A stretch of DNA of 64,000 bases from Pseudomonadota bacterium (GTDB lineage Bacteria; Pseudomonadota; Alphaproteobacteria; Caulobacterales; Caulobacteraceae). Below are positions 9,761 through 17,215 of the stretch, piece after piece (position 1 is the first letter of the stretch; the number at the start of each line of letters is the position of its first letter). The notes below the pieces were generated by a model. It saw only the letters and a list, made by a program, of their open reading frames with translations. It was not told the DNA's origin and did not search any database. The position numbers and the translations under genes are program-made. The stretch is taken from contig JAEWJI010000062.1 in assembly GCA_023386645.1 (NCBI GenBank), forward strand, positions 1 through 64,000. The letters run 5' to 3'.

Positions 9761-9782
9761 AGGGCCAGACGCTCCTGGCCCT
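9761..9782. terminator. Hairpin between convergent genes
   Basis: AGGGCCAG (9761-9768) and CTGGCCCT (9775-9782) form a perfect 8-bp stem with a 6-base loop, six bases after the ivd stop and before the stop of the convergent IPTL-type gene. There is no T run, so it may act as a bidirectional or Rho-assisted terminator. Confidence 0.5.
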
Positions 9783-9806
9783 GCCACGCCCGTAGTCGTT
9801 GGATTC

Positions 9807-10352
9807 TCAGGCTATGCGACGCCGGCGAGCGACGAACAGTCCGCCCGCCGCAGCCAGCAGCGTCGTCAGGCCGATCATGGCCCATTCCGTCATCGTCGGA
9901 ATGGCCGGCGGCCCCGCGACCACGCCGGTCGCCGTGCCCCCGGTCAGGGCGCGGGTTGACACGAACGCGCCGGCGCAAGCGGGATCCGGCGCATCGCCTT
10001 CGACGTCGCGAATGATGTTCAGTGTCCCACCCTCGTCGCCCATGCCCAGATTGAAGCCGACGATGAGGCAGGGATAGTCCGGACCGGCGGCGCCTGCGGT
10101 CGCAAGAACGAAGCCGTTCGTGCCGCCGCTGAGGCGCGTGTCATAGGTCACCGAGGGGCGGGCACCCCCACTGGTCGTTACATTGATGTTGGTCATGAGC
10201 CCGCCAGGGACGGCGTTGTCGTAGGTCCAGGTGCCGGTGATGGTGCCGCCGTCGGAAAAGGTGGCGTTGATCGTCCAGTCGACTGGGACGGCGAGGGCCG
10301 GGGTAGCGACTGCAGTCGCCGCAAGAACGGCGGGAAGGATCATCTTGCGCAT
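9807..10352 (-). CDS. Exported protein with IPTL-CTERM-like sorting tail
   Basis: The 181-residue protein has a Sec signal peptide (MRKMILPAVLAATAVATPALA), a beta-rich body (TINATFSDGGTITGTWTYDN) and a tripartite C-terminus: IPTMTEWAM, a hydrophobic stretch (IGLTTLLAAAGGLFV), and a basic end ARRRRIA. That tail resembles the IPTL-CTERM/PEP-CTERM class of sorting signals, recognised by exosortase-like membrane proteases that anchor or release surface proteins. The usual motif is IPTLSEWG; here it is IPTMTEWA. The body resembles short PEP-CTERM proteins of unknown function. No exosortase is in the window. Confidence 0.72.
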   Translation of the reverse strand: MRKMILPAVLAATAVATPALAVPVDWTINATFSDGGTITGTWTYDNAVPGGLMTNINVTTSGGARPSVTYDTRLSGGTNGFVLATAGAAGPDYPCLIVGFNLGMGDEGGTLNIIRDVEGDAPDPACAGAFVSTRALTGGTATGVVAGPPAIPTMTEWAMIGLTTLLAAAGGLFVARRRRIA

Positions 10353-10704
10353 CAGGGCACCAGAAAACTGTGATGCGGGACCGCTAAGGGACTTCAGACG
10401 CCTTGGAAAGGTCTATTTCTATCGACCTTCGGTCTGCGATGAAGCTTCGGAACGAGTCTGCCCCAGGTTGGGCGACAGGCGATCGCCATTGTTCGACAAA
10501 AGCCTCTACCGGCCAAGCCGTGGCGTTGGTCAGAAGTGGCTGAAGACGGCCTTGACCGTGGCCATCCTGGTACCGCGTGGGCTCAAGCTTTCAGGGCAGA
10601 ATGGACTGGATCGCCACCGTGATCTGAAACGCCGCATGTCCGTTTGTTAAGTGGCGCGAGAAGGGCGTCGGCCCTAAGTCGGAATCGCAACCATCGAGCG
10701 CCCG
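10353..10704. other. Non-coding stretch of about 350 bases
   Basis: This gap separates the divergent IPTL-type gene and exoD. An open frame crosses it on the plus strand but its translation lacks any recognisable domain and overlaps the IPTL gene antisense. It must hold promoters for both neighbours; I could not identify a convincing -35/-10 pair. Confidence 0.5.
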
Positions 10705-11349
10705 ATGCCCCACTACGACTATGAGAGCGACACGCGGGCCTTCTCCCAGGTTCTGTTCGACATCGGCCAGAAGCGCGACCCCAAGCTCTATCTAGGAGAG
10801 TTGATCGACGCTTTCGGCGAGCGGGGCATCGGGGCGATGATGCTGTTCCTGGGCCTGCTCAGCGCCGTGATCGGGGCAGTGCCCGGAACGACTACCATCA
10901 TCGGCATCCCGATGCTGCTGGTCTGCGTCCAGCTGGTGCTGAGGCGCGATCAGCTGTGGCTTCCGCGGCGGGCGCTGGCCAGCGCGGTCGAACGCGACGC
11001 ATTCCGCACCTCCGTCGCCAAGGTGATGAAGCCCCTGAGATGGGTGGAGCGAGCCTCTCGGCCCCGGCTGCTTCTGCTCAGCAGCCCCCTTGCCGAGATA
11101 CTGATCGGCGCGGCGGCCAGCGTGATGTGCGTGATCCTGATCCTGCCGTTATGGGGCGCCAACCTCTTCCCATCCCTGGCGGTAGCTGCGTTCGGTTTCG
11201 GACTGATGCAGCGAGATGGTCTGGTGATCATCGCTGGCTGGGTGATCGCCACGGGGTTCAGCCTGTTCCTTTGGCTGGCCTGGGAGGTGGTGTCGCGGCT
11301 CGCGTTGAGCTCCTGGGAGTGGGTGCAGCAGACGGTCGGTCTGGGGTAA
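10705..11349 (+). CDS. ExoD-family membrane protein
   Basis: The 214-residue protein shows the ExoD pattern: a short soluble N-terminus, a GERGIGAMMLFLGLLSAVIGAVPGTTTIIGIPMLLVCVQLVL membrane hairpin (about 38-78), a basic cytoplasmic segment with LPRRAL and WVERASRPR, and two further helices near the C-terminus. In Rhizobium, exoD affects exopolysaccharide production and alkali tolerance; the biochemical activity is not known. It stands alone, followed by a strong hairpin. The family assignment is firm, the role in this organism is inference. Confidence 0.8.
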   Translation: MPHYDYESDTRAFSQVLFDIGQKRDPKLYLGELIDAFGERGIGAMMLFLGLLSAVIGAVPGTTTIIGIPMLLVCVQLVLRRDQLWLPRRALASAVERDAFRTSVAKVMKPLRWVERASRPRLLLLSSPLAEILIGAAASVMCVILILPLWGANLFPSLAVAAFGFGLMQRDGLVIIAGWVIATGFSLFLWLAWEVVSRLALSSWEWVQQTVGLG

Positions 11350-11366
11350 GCCACGCCATATATGAA

Positions 11367-11399
11367 GAAGGCCCGACGCGGCTGGCGCGACGGGCCTTC
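11367..11399 (+). terminator. Hairpin after exoD
   Basis: GAAGGCCCG (11367-11375) pairs with CGGGCCTTC (11391-11399), with four more inner G/C pairs after one mismatch and a 5-base loop. It begins 18 bases past the exoD stop. No T run follows. Confidence 0.55.
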
Positions 11400-11619
11400 G
11401 AACATTGTCTGACCGCGAGGCGGCCGACCGAAACTCAAGCCTGAAAGGTCAGGCCCGGACCTCCGAAGAAGCCAGGGTCGCGGTCACCGCACGCGATTGA
11501 TGACAATGAGACACTGGATCACCTCCTTTCAGGAACACGCCACGAACTGGCGCACGACCCTAGGTAGGACTGATTTCCGGAATTCGCCAATACCGGTCGC
11601 GACTTCGTGACCATGGCCA

Positions 11620-11659
11620 AAAAGACGGCGCCGGAGAGGGTGTTCCCCTCCCCGGCGCC
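11620..11659 (-). terminator. Intrinsic terminator of the flagellin gene
   Basis: On the minus strand a long stem (GGCGCCGG with CCGGCGCC, extended by GAGGG with CCCTC after one mismatch, 5-base loop; 11627-11659) is followed by CTTTTT. It starts 16 bases after the flagellin stop and has the full form of a Rho-independent terminator. Confidence 0.85.
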
Positions 11660-11675
11660 CGGTACCTGAAAACGC

Positions 11676-12506
11676 TTAGCGGAACAGCGACAGGACCAAC
11701 TGCGGCGTCTGGTTGGCGATGGACAGCGCCTGAACCCCCAGTTGCTGCTTGGTCTGCAGGGCCTGGAGCTTGGCGCTTTCCCTCGCCAGATCGGCGTCCA
11801 CCAGGTTGCCCACGCCCGACTCCAACGCATCCGTCAGCTTGCCGACGAAGGTCAGGTGGGTCGACAGCTTCTTGGAGTTCGTGCCCATCCGGGCCAGAGC
11901 CGCCGAGACGTTGTCGATGGAGGCGTTCACGGCCGTCAAGGACGCCGTGGCCTTGGTGAGGGTGTCGATCGACTGCGTCGTCGCCACGGTGACGTTGGTC
12001 GAGCCCAGGGACAGAACCTCGGCCGCCACGGTCAGCACGTTGGACCCATCGGCGTTGGCGAGGGCGGTGAAGTTCACCGCGCCGGTCCTCAGCAGGTTGA
12101 CCCCGTTGAAGGTGGCGTTGTTCGTGACGCTGGCGATCTGGTCGCGCAGGGCCTTGAAATCCTCGTTGAGCGCTTTGCGGGACGCCGAACTGAGCGACGC
12201 ATCCTTAGCCGCGAGTGCCTTCTCCTTCATCTGGAGCAAGAGGTCGGAGACCGTCTCGCCCGCCGCCATGGCCACATCGACCGCGGCGACGCCTCGGTCG
12301 AGCGACTGTTTCACCGCACCCAACGCGCCGATGTCGGCCCGTTGCCCCTGGGCGATGGCCCAGATGGCGCCGTTGTCCTTGGCGGAGCCCACCTTCTTGC
12401 CGGTGTTGATCCGGTTCTGGGTGGTCGCCAGGTCAGCGTTGGTCGCGTTCAGGTTCTGGAGCGCGATCATTGCGCCCACGTTGGTGTTCACCGAGCTCGA
12501 GAGCAT
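11676..12506 (-). CDS. Flagellin
   Basis: The 276-residue filament protein has conserved N-terminal (SSVNTNVGAMIALQNL, NRINTGKKV, AIAQGQRADI) and C-terminal (ARESAKLQALQTKQQLGVQALSIANQTPQLVLSLFR) flagellin domains and a very short variable middle, like the roughly 273-residue Caulobacter flagellins. ATG 12506 is chosen because AAGGA lies eight bases upstream and because the longer frame adds non-flagellin sequence. flaF and flbT lie directly upstream on the same strand; FlbT is known in Caulobacter to bind flagellin mRNA leaders and lower translation, so the roughly 60-base predicted leader may be its target. Candidate sigma-54 promoter upstream, strong terminator downstream. Confidence 0.95.
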   Translation of the reverse strand: MLSSSVNTNVGAMIALQNLNATNADLATTQNRINTGKKVGSAKDNGAIWAIAQGQRADIGALGAVKQSLDRGVAAVDVAMAAGETVSDLLLQMKEKALAAKDASLSSASRKALNEDFKALRDQIASVTNNATFNGVNLLRTGAVNFTALANADGSNVLTVAAEVLSLGSTNVTVATTQSIDTLTKATASLTAVNASIDNVSAALARMGTNSKKLSTHLTFVGKLTDALESGVGNLVDADLARESAKLQALQTKQQLGVQALSIANQTPQLVLSLFR

Positions 12507-12577
12507 GCGGTCGTCCTTCCATTCTGGATGTGCGACGGCCTTCTGGCCGCCGAACCGTTTTGGTTCGCACGCGCACA

Positions 12578-12594
12578 CGCAAGGACGGGGCCGA
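12578..12594 (-). promoter_or_regulatory. Candidate sigma-54 promoter of flagellin
   Basis: On the minus strand CGGCCCCGTCCTTGCG matches TGGCACGrNNNTTGCW, with GG (-24) at 12592-12591 and GC (-12) at 12580-12579, ten bases apart. Predicted start of transcription is near 12567, giving a leader of about 60 bases. Caulobacter flagellin genes are classically sigma-54 dependent. Confidence 0.6.
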
Positions 12595-12708
12595 GTCCAG
12601 AGTCGCGACGGGCCCTTTCATCTCAATGCTTTAGGTCTCGAGACCGGCTGCGCTGTAACCGCCGCAGTTTCCGCCCGGCGAGATTTGCCGGGACCCTCTG
12701 ACGTGGCG

Positions 12709-13068
12709 TCAGGCCGCCTGGGCCTGGCCCGAAAGGCCCTGCATCATCATCCGATTGATGTCGATCAGGGTCTCGAAGTCCTCTTCGCCCCGCATGATCG
12801 CCGAGGAGTGGCGACTGATGAACAGGCTGAGCGAGATGATCTGGGCCCGCAGGGGCTTAGGCAGGACATTGTCCGGGTCCGAGCAGTCGGTCGCCAGCGT
12901 CGACCAAAGCCGACGGTTCCAGTCCAGCGCGTCGATACGGGTGGCCACGTCCGCCTTGTCGACGGTCGAGGCGTGGATCAGAGCGCGGGTCACCTGACCG
13001 AACAGGCGGTATTCCAGGTCGCGCGGAGCCTCAGCCCGCGTCGCCGCCTGCTTGTAGGCCTGAAGCAT
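12709..13068 (-). CDS. flaF: Flagellar biosynthesis regulator FlaF
   Basis: The 119-residue protein matches Fla[62 protein letters not shown]. In Caulobacter FlaF is needed for flagellin synthesis or secretion and counteracts FlbT; it acts in the cytoplasm as a flagellin chaperone-like partner. Its start overlaps the end of flbT by 38 bases, indicating translational coupling, and flagellin follows 200 bases downstream behind its own promoter. Confidence 0.92.
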   Translation of the reverse strand: MLQAYKQAATRAEAPRDLEYRLFGQVTRALIHASTVDKADVATRIDALDWNRRLWSTLATDCSDPDNVLPKPLRAQIISLSLFISRHSSAIMRGEEDFETLIDINRMMMQGLSGQAQAA

Positions 13069-13453
13069 TCCCCAACCTCTGCTCTTCGTAGTCCACCAGT
13101 TTACGTGCGGCCATCAGGGCCTTGTAGTACTCGCGGGCCAGCACATGCTTGGACGTGGCCACGCAGTCGGCGAGCACCTCGGGGTTCTTCACCGCCGACA
13201 TGAATTCCGACAGGCGCATGACGAACTCGTCGTAGACGCGCGGAGCCGCCGTCTCGTCGAGGTACATCATCATCACCGGGAAATAGACGCGGCGAGCCGG
13301 GGTGTTCACGTCCTCGACCTGCATGATGTCCTTCTCGCGCAGGACCGACGCCTTGTTCTGCAGGATCAGGACGCCGCGACGGTCTCCGTTCTGGACCACA
13401 GCGCCGTTCAGGACGAACTTCTCGCCAGGCTTGAGCGAAAGTTTGAGCGGCAT
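13031..13453 (-). CDS. flbT: Flagellin translation repressor FlbT
   Basis: The 140-residue protein carries the FlbT signature: [47 protein letters not shown] and [29 protein letters not shown]. FlbT in Caulobacter binds the 5' leader of flagellin mRNA and lowers its stability and translation until the hook is complete. Here it is first in a flbT-flaF pair just upstream of flagellin. It is divergent from flbA across about 130 bases; I found no convincing sigma-54 site for this pair. Confidence 0.93.
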   Translation of the reverse strand: MPLKLSLKPGEKFVLNGAVVQNGDRRGVLILQNKASVLREKDIMQVEDVNTPARRVYFPVMMMYLDETAAPRVYDEFVMRLSEFMSAVKNPEVLADCVATSKHVLAREYYKALMAARKLVDYEEQRLGNASGLQAGGDAG

Positions 13454-13584
13454 CGAGCCAGTTCCCCGGGTCCCCCGTGCGTCAGGCTTAGCCGGGGCGG
13501 ACCGAAGGGAGGCTAAACAGTCATGGTTAACCAGATGTTCTGACGCGGCCCTCAGGCTAGCCTCTGTTCGATGAGGATTCGCTG

Positions 13585-15408
13585 ATGACCGCGCTCGCCG
13601 CAGCCCTCCCCCAGCGTTCGGAAGACGCCGACCCCGACGTGGCGGCCCATGCGCCGCTGGTCGGCGCCCAGGGGACGGCGGGAGACGCGGCCTCGCCCGA
13701 GGCCATCCGGAGACTGTCGCGGGATCTGGCGGCTCGAGGCGGCGCGCGGGTCCAGCAAAAGGTGGTCGACAAGCTGAAGGCCGCCGTCGGCCTGGTGCGG
13801 ATGGGCGACTTCCAGAGCGGCGCCGCGCGCGCCCTAGAGGCGCTGAAGCTGGACGAGCGGTCCAGTGTGGCCTGGCACCTGCTGGCCATCTGCCGAGAGA
13901 AGTCCGGCGACCTGGGACAGGCGATCACGGCCTATGAGGCGGCGCTGAAGCTGGCCGACGACGAGCGGCACATCGCCCACGACCTGGGTCGGCTGGCGCA
14001 ACGGCTGGGCTACCTCGACATCGCCGAGAAGCTGCTGCTCAAATTCCTCTCGGTCGAGCCGGGGCACGTCGAGGGAACCAACAACCTGGCCTGCGTGCTG
14101 CGCGACCAGCGACGCTACGGCGATGCGATCCAGGTGCTGCGCGAGCTCATCCAGATCGAGCCGGGCAGCCCCGTGCTGTGGAACACGCTCGGCACGGTGC
14201 TGAGCGACCAGGGGGACATGAAGGGGTCGCTGACCTTCTTCGAGGAGGCGCTGCGGCTCGAACCCGACTTCGCCAAGGCCCGCTACAACCGCGCCAACGC
14301 CCGCCAGACCCTGGGCGAGGCCGAGGCCGCGCTGACGGATCTGGACGCGGCCATGGCGGGCGCCGACAGCGACTATGAGGTCGCCATGATGAAGATGGCC
14401 CGCGCCATGCTGCTGATGGGCATGGGGCGGCTGCGTGAGGGCTTCAGCGCCTACGAGGTGCGGCTGGACCCGGCCCTGCCCGAGGCCATGCGGGTGGCGG
14501 TGGATGCCCCGCGTATCGAGCCCGGGACCGGTCTGTCGGGCAAACGCGTGCTGGTCGTCGGCGAACAGGGCATCGCCGACGAGATGGTCTTCGGCGGCTG
14601 CGTGCCGGACCTGGTCGAGGCGGTAGGGCCGACGGGCCGGGTGTATCTGGCGGTCGAGGCCCGTCTGGTGGACCTGTTCCAGCGCAGCTTCCCCACCGTT
14701 GTCGTGGGCGCGCACCGGGCGGTGCGGCTGGAGGGGCGGCTGACACGCTTCGTCCCCTTCGCCGAGGAGGTCGCGGAACGCGAGGGCAAGCTGGACGGCT
14801 GGATGCCAATGGCGTCGCTGCTGCCGGACTTCCGGGCGGATGTGTCGGATTTTCCCGACCGAGACGGTTATCTGACGGCCGATCCCGACCGGGTCGCGCA
14901 CTGGCGCCGCGAATTGGCTGGGCTGGGCGACGGACTGAAGGTTGGACTGCACTGGAAGAGCCTGGTGATGACCGGGGTGCGCGCTCGTTACTTCTCCAGC
15001 TTCGAGCGCTGGTCGCCGATCCTGACCGCGCCCGGCTGCATCATGGTGAACTTGCAGTGTGGCGACACGGCCGAGGACCTCGCCGAGGCCGAGGCCGCCG
15101 GCGTGCGCATCTGGACGCCGCCGATAGACCTGAAGAACGACCTGGAGGATGTCGCGGCCCTGTCGGTCGCCCTGGACCTCGTCGTCGGGCCAGGGATCGC
15201 CGGGACCAATATCGCCGCGGCGGTCGGGGCGCGCACCTGGCTGATCCACGCGCCGGACGACTGGCATCTGCTGGGGACCGACCGCTATCCCTTCTATCCC
15301 CGCGTGCGGACCTTCGCGACGGGCCGGTTCGATGGCTGGCCGGAGGCGATCGGGAAGGTGCGCCAGGCGCTGGACGCCGCCGTGGTGGGAAACTGGAACG
15401 GCGGATGA
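13585..15408 (+). CDS. flbA: TPR protein of the flagellin-modification FlbA type
   Basis: The 607-residue protein has an N-terminal tetratricopeptide array (about 45-290; e.g. SSVAWHLLAICREKSGDLGQAITAYEAAL, SPVLWNTLGTVLSDQGDMKGSLTFFEEAL) and a C-terminal alpha/beta domain (about 300-600) with KRVLVVGEQGIADEMVF, VGLHWKS and LSVALDLVVGPGIAGTNIAAAVGARTWLI. That second half resembles the glycosyltransferase-like domain of bacterial TPR/O-GlcNAc-transferase-type proteins. In Caulobacter the flaF-flbT-flbA-flaG cluster contains a TPR protein, FlbA, implicated in flagellin modification; position beside flbT and flaF supports that name. Here it points away from them. The symbol rests on context and architecture rather than alignment. 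Confidence 0.68.
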   Translation: MTALAAALPQRSEDADPDVAAHAPLVGAQGTAGDAASPEAIRRLSRDLAARGGARVQQKVVDKLKAAVGLVRMGDFQSGAARALEALKLDERSSVAWHLLAICREKSGDLGQAITAYEAALKLADDERHIAHDLGRLAQRLGYLDIAEKLLLKFLSVEPGHVEGTNNLACVLRDQRRYGDAIQVLRELIQIEPGSPVLWNTLGTVLSDQGDMKGSLTFFEEALRLEPDFAKARYNRANARQTLGEAEAALTDLDAAMAGADSDYEVAMMKMARAMLLMGMGRLREGFSAYEVRLDPALPEAMRVAVDAPRIEPGTGLSGKRVLVVGEQGIADEMVFGGCVPDLVEAVGPTGRVYLAVEARLVDLFQRSFPTVVVGAHRAVRLEGRLTRFVPFAEEVAEREGKLDGWMPMASLLPDFRADVSDFPDRDGYLTADPDRVAHWRRELAGLGDGLKVGLHWKSLVMTGVRARYFSSFERWSPILTAPGCIMVNLQCGDTAEDLAEAEAAGVRIWTPPIDLKNDLEDVAALSVALDLVVGPGIAGTNIAAAVGARTWLIHAPDDWHLLGTDRYPFYPRVRTFATGRFDGWPEAIGKVRQALDAAVVGNWNGG

Positions 15409-15420
15409 AGCGCGGGCGTT
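15395..15420 (+). promoter_or_regulatory. Candidate EcfG (SigT) general stress promoter
   Basis: GGAAC (15395-15399), 17 bases, CGTT (15417-15420) is a perfect match to the alphaproteobacterial EcfG/SigT consensus GGAAC-N16/17-CGTT. It overlaps the flbA stop codon and ends 26 bases before the start of the small acidic gene, giving a leader of about 20 bases. Confidence 0.75.
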
Positions 15421-15446
15421 TGCATTCCTGAACAGGGAGCGCCCGC

Positions 15447-15911
15447 ATGACCGACATACCCGCCTACGAAGCTGACGAGCAGGACCAGTCGGAGGTCTTC
15501 GATGAAGACAACTACGACGAGGGCGACGGCGTCCGCGAGCCGAACGAGTTCAAGACCTTCGAGGAACTGCCGGACGTCCTGGACGTCACCCAGGCCGAGG
15601 GCGACGCCGACGAGGACGAGTTCGACGAGGACGACATCGACCTGGACGATCGTCTGGCCGCCGATGGCGTCGAACCCGAGGGCGACGAACTGTTCGGCGT
15701 CGACAGCCCGCGCCTGAGCGAAATCGATTCCGAGAGCGATGGCCTGGCGGCCAGCGACGAAGTCGAACTGGTCTATTCAGGTCTGATGGAGAACGAGCGC
15801 GGAGCCCAGGCCAGCGCCGCCCATTGGGAATCGAAACGCCTCTCGGACGACGACATCGCCGACCTCGGCTACGGACCAGACGGCGACGTGGACGACAAGG
15901 AGACTTTGTAA
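15447..15911 (+). CDS. Small, very acidic protein of unknown function
   Basis: The 154-residue product is dominated by Asp and Glu (e.g. DEDEFDEDDIDLDDRL) and has no hydrophobic segment, so it is probably cytoplasmic and partly disordered. The C-terminal part (VELVYSGLMENERGAQASAAHWESKRLSDDDIADLGY) looks more ordered. I recognise no domain. An ATG at 15447 with AGGGAG upstream fixes the start. It lies behind a perfect EcfG-type promoter and its TAA overlaps the ATG of the next gene (TAATG), so both are probably made together during general stress. Confidence 0.72.
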   Translation: MTDIPAYEADEQDQSEVFDEDNYDEGDGVREPNEFKTFEELPDVLDVTQAEGDADEDEFDEDDIDLDDRLAADGVEPEGDELFGVDSPRLSEIDSESDGLAASDEVELVYSGLMENERGAQASAAHWESKRLSDDDIADLGYGPDGDVDDKETL

Positions 15912-16159
15912 TGAGCAATCAAGCCATGCCGAACGCAGGCGCCGCAAACGCCGACGCTGCACCCAACGGTTCGCCGACTTCAAAGGACAGGGATGTGAAC
16001 GCCCCGCACGCCACGCGCTGCGACACCCTGGATGGCGGTCAGAAGCCGGATCAACTCGACGGCAAGGAGGCCGAAAATCGGCAGGAGGCCCTCGTCGACG
16101 AGGGCGTGGAGGAAACCTTCCCGGCCAGCGATCCGGTCTCGGTTAAGCGGATCACCTGA
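15911..16159 (+). CDS. Small stress-type protein with FPASDP motif
   Basis: The 82-residue protein begins at ATG 15911, overlapping the previous stop codon by one base. Most of it is hydrophilic and low in structure; the C-terminus EALVDEGVEETFPASDPVSVKRIT carries the (V)EETFPASDP motif seen at the end of many small alphaproteobacterial proteins that I recall as common in the general stress regulon. The function of that motif is unknown. Co-transcription from the upstream EcfG-type promoter supports a stress role. A long perfect inverted repeat follows its stop. Confidence 0.7.
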   Translation: MSNQAMPNAGAANADAAPNGSPTSKDRDVNAPHATRCDTLDGGQKPDQLDGKEAENRQEALVDEGVEETFPASDPVSVKRIT

Positions 16160-16178
16160 ACCAGCTTATCGCTGTTAA

Positions 16179-16217
16179 CCGGCGTCTCCATCCGCTAGGC
16201 CAGGATGGAGACGCCGG
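16179..16217 (+). terminator. 15-bp perfect hairpin between stress pair and MoxR gene
   Basis: CCGGCGTCTCCATCC (16179-16193) and its exact reverse complement (16203-16217) enclose a 9-base loop. It starts 20 bases after the stress-gene stop and ends ten bases before the MoxR start codon, with the last bases of the stem touching the GGAG that may be the MoxR ribosome site. No T run. It could be a terminator, a translation-blocking hairpin, or both. Confidence 0.6.
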
Positions 16218-16226
16218 AGCCAGCCG

Positions 16227-17102
16227 ATGACCCCTCCCCCTTCCCAGCGGTTCGAAGGGACTTCGAAATACATCGCCACCCCCGATCTGAAGATCGCGGT
16301 GAACGCGGCGGTGACTCTGGAACGGCCGCTGCTGATCAAGGGCGAGCCCGGGACCGGCAAGACAGTCCTGGCCTATGAGCTGGCCGAGGCGCTGGATGCG
16401 CCCCTGATCACCTGGCACGTCAAATCGACGACCAAGGCCCACAACGGCCTGTACGAATACGACGCCGTCAGCCGTCTGCGCGACAGCCAGCTGGGCGAGG
16501 CCCGCGTTCACGACGTCCGCAACTATCTCAAGAAGGGCAAGCTGTGGGAGGCCTTCACCTCTACCGTCCGCCCCGTCCTGCTGATCGACGAGATCGACAA
16601 GGCCGACATTGAGTTTCCCAACGACCTGCTCCAGGAACTCGACCGGATGGAGTTCTATGTCCAGGAGACCGACGAGACGATCCGCGCTGAGGTGCGGCCT
16701 GTGGTGGTCATCACCTCGAACAATGAAAAGGAGCTGCCGGACGCCTTCCTGCGCCGCTGCTTCTTCCACTACATCCGCTTCCCGGACGCCGAGACCATGC
16801 AGGCCATCGTCGAGGTGCACTTCCCCGGCATCAAGCCGCGCCTGGTCGCGGATGCGTTGAAGACCTTCTACGAGATCCGCGAGACCCCGGGCCTGAAGAA
16901 GAAGCCTTCCACATCCGAATTGCTGGATTGGCTGAAGCTGCTCCTGGTCGACGAGCTGTCCGCCGAATCCCTGCGCGAACGTTCTCCCACAAAGCTGATC
17001 CCACCGCTTCACGGCGCCCTGCTCAAGAACGAGCAAGACGTCCACCTCTTCGAACGTCTGGCATTCCTGAGCCGCCGAGAGGGTAGCCGGCCAGGCGGAT
17101 GA
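16227..17102 (+). CDS. MoxR-family AAA+ ATPase
   Basis: The 291-residue cytoplasmic ATPase has Walker A GEPGTGKT at residues 39-46, Walker B LLIDEIDKAD with Asp121-Glu122, sensor-1 VVITSNNEKELPDAFLRRC with an arginine-finger-like RR, and a C-terminal lid. MoxR ATPases remodel or activate partner proteins, usually a von Willebrand factor A (CoxE-like) protein encoded next door. No VWA gene follows here; the next gene is an unrelated lipoprotein. ATG 16227 is the first start after the hairpin. Family membership is clear, the target is unknown. Confidence 0.88.
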   Translation: MTPPPSQRFEGTSKYIATPDLKIAVNAAVTLERPLLIKGEPGTGKTVLAYELAEALDAPLITWHVKSTTKAHNGLYEYDAVSRLRDSQLGEARVHDVRNYLKKGKLWEAFTSTVRPVLLIDEIDKADIEFPNDLLQELDRMEFYVQETDETIRAEVRPVVVITSNNEKELPDAFLRRCFFHYIRFPDAETMQAIVEVHFPGIKPRLVADALKTFYEIRETPGLKKKPSTSELLDWLKLLLVDELSAESLRERSPTKLIPPLHGALLKNEQDVHLFERLAFLSRREGSRPGG

Positions 17103-17215
17103 AATGCGGACGAAAAGATGTCGCCCCTCGACAGTTTTCGTCACGGCGATTACCGCGATTTCACTGGCGCCCCGGGGGCGGGGCGCGGGATAAGGCGGTT
17201 CAGAGGTTCCAGACC

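Noticed and set aside
10231..10650. Plus-strand open frame of 139 codons before exoD
   Set aside because: It overlaps the IPTL-type gene antisense, has no ribosome site and reads as non-protein-like sequence.
11742..13203. Long plus-strand open frames across flagellin, flaF and flbT
   Set aside because: They are antisense to three well-supported flagellar genes and encode no recognisable domain.
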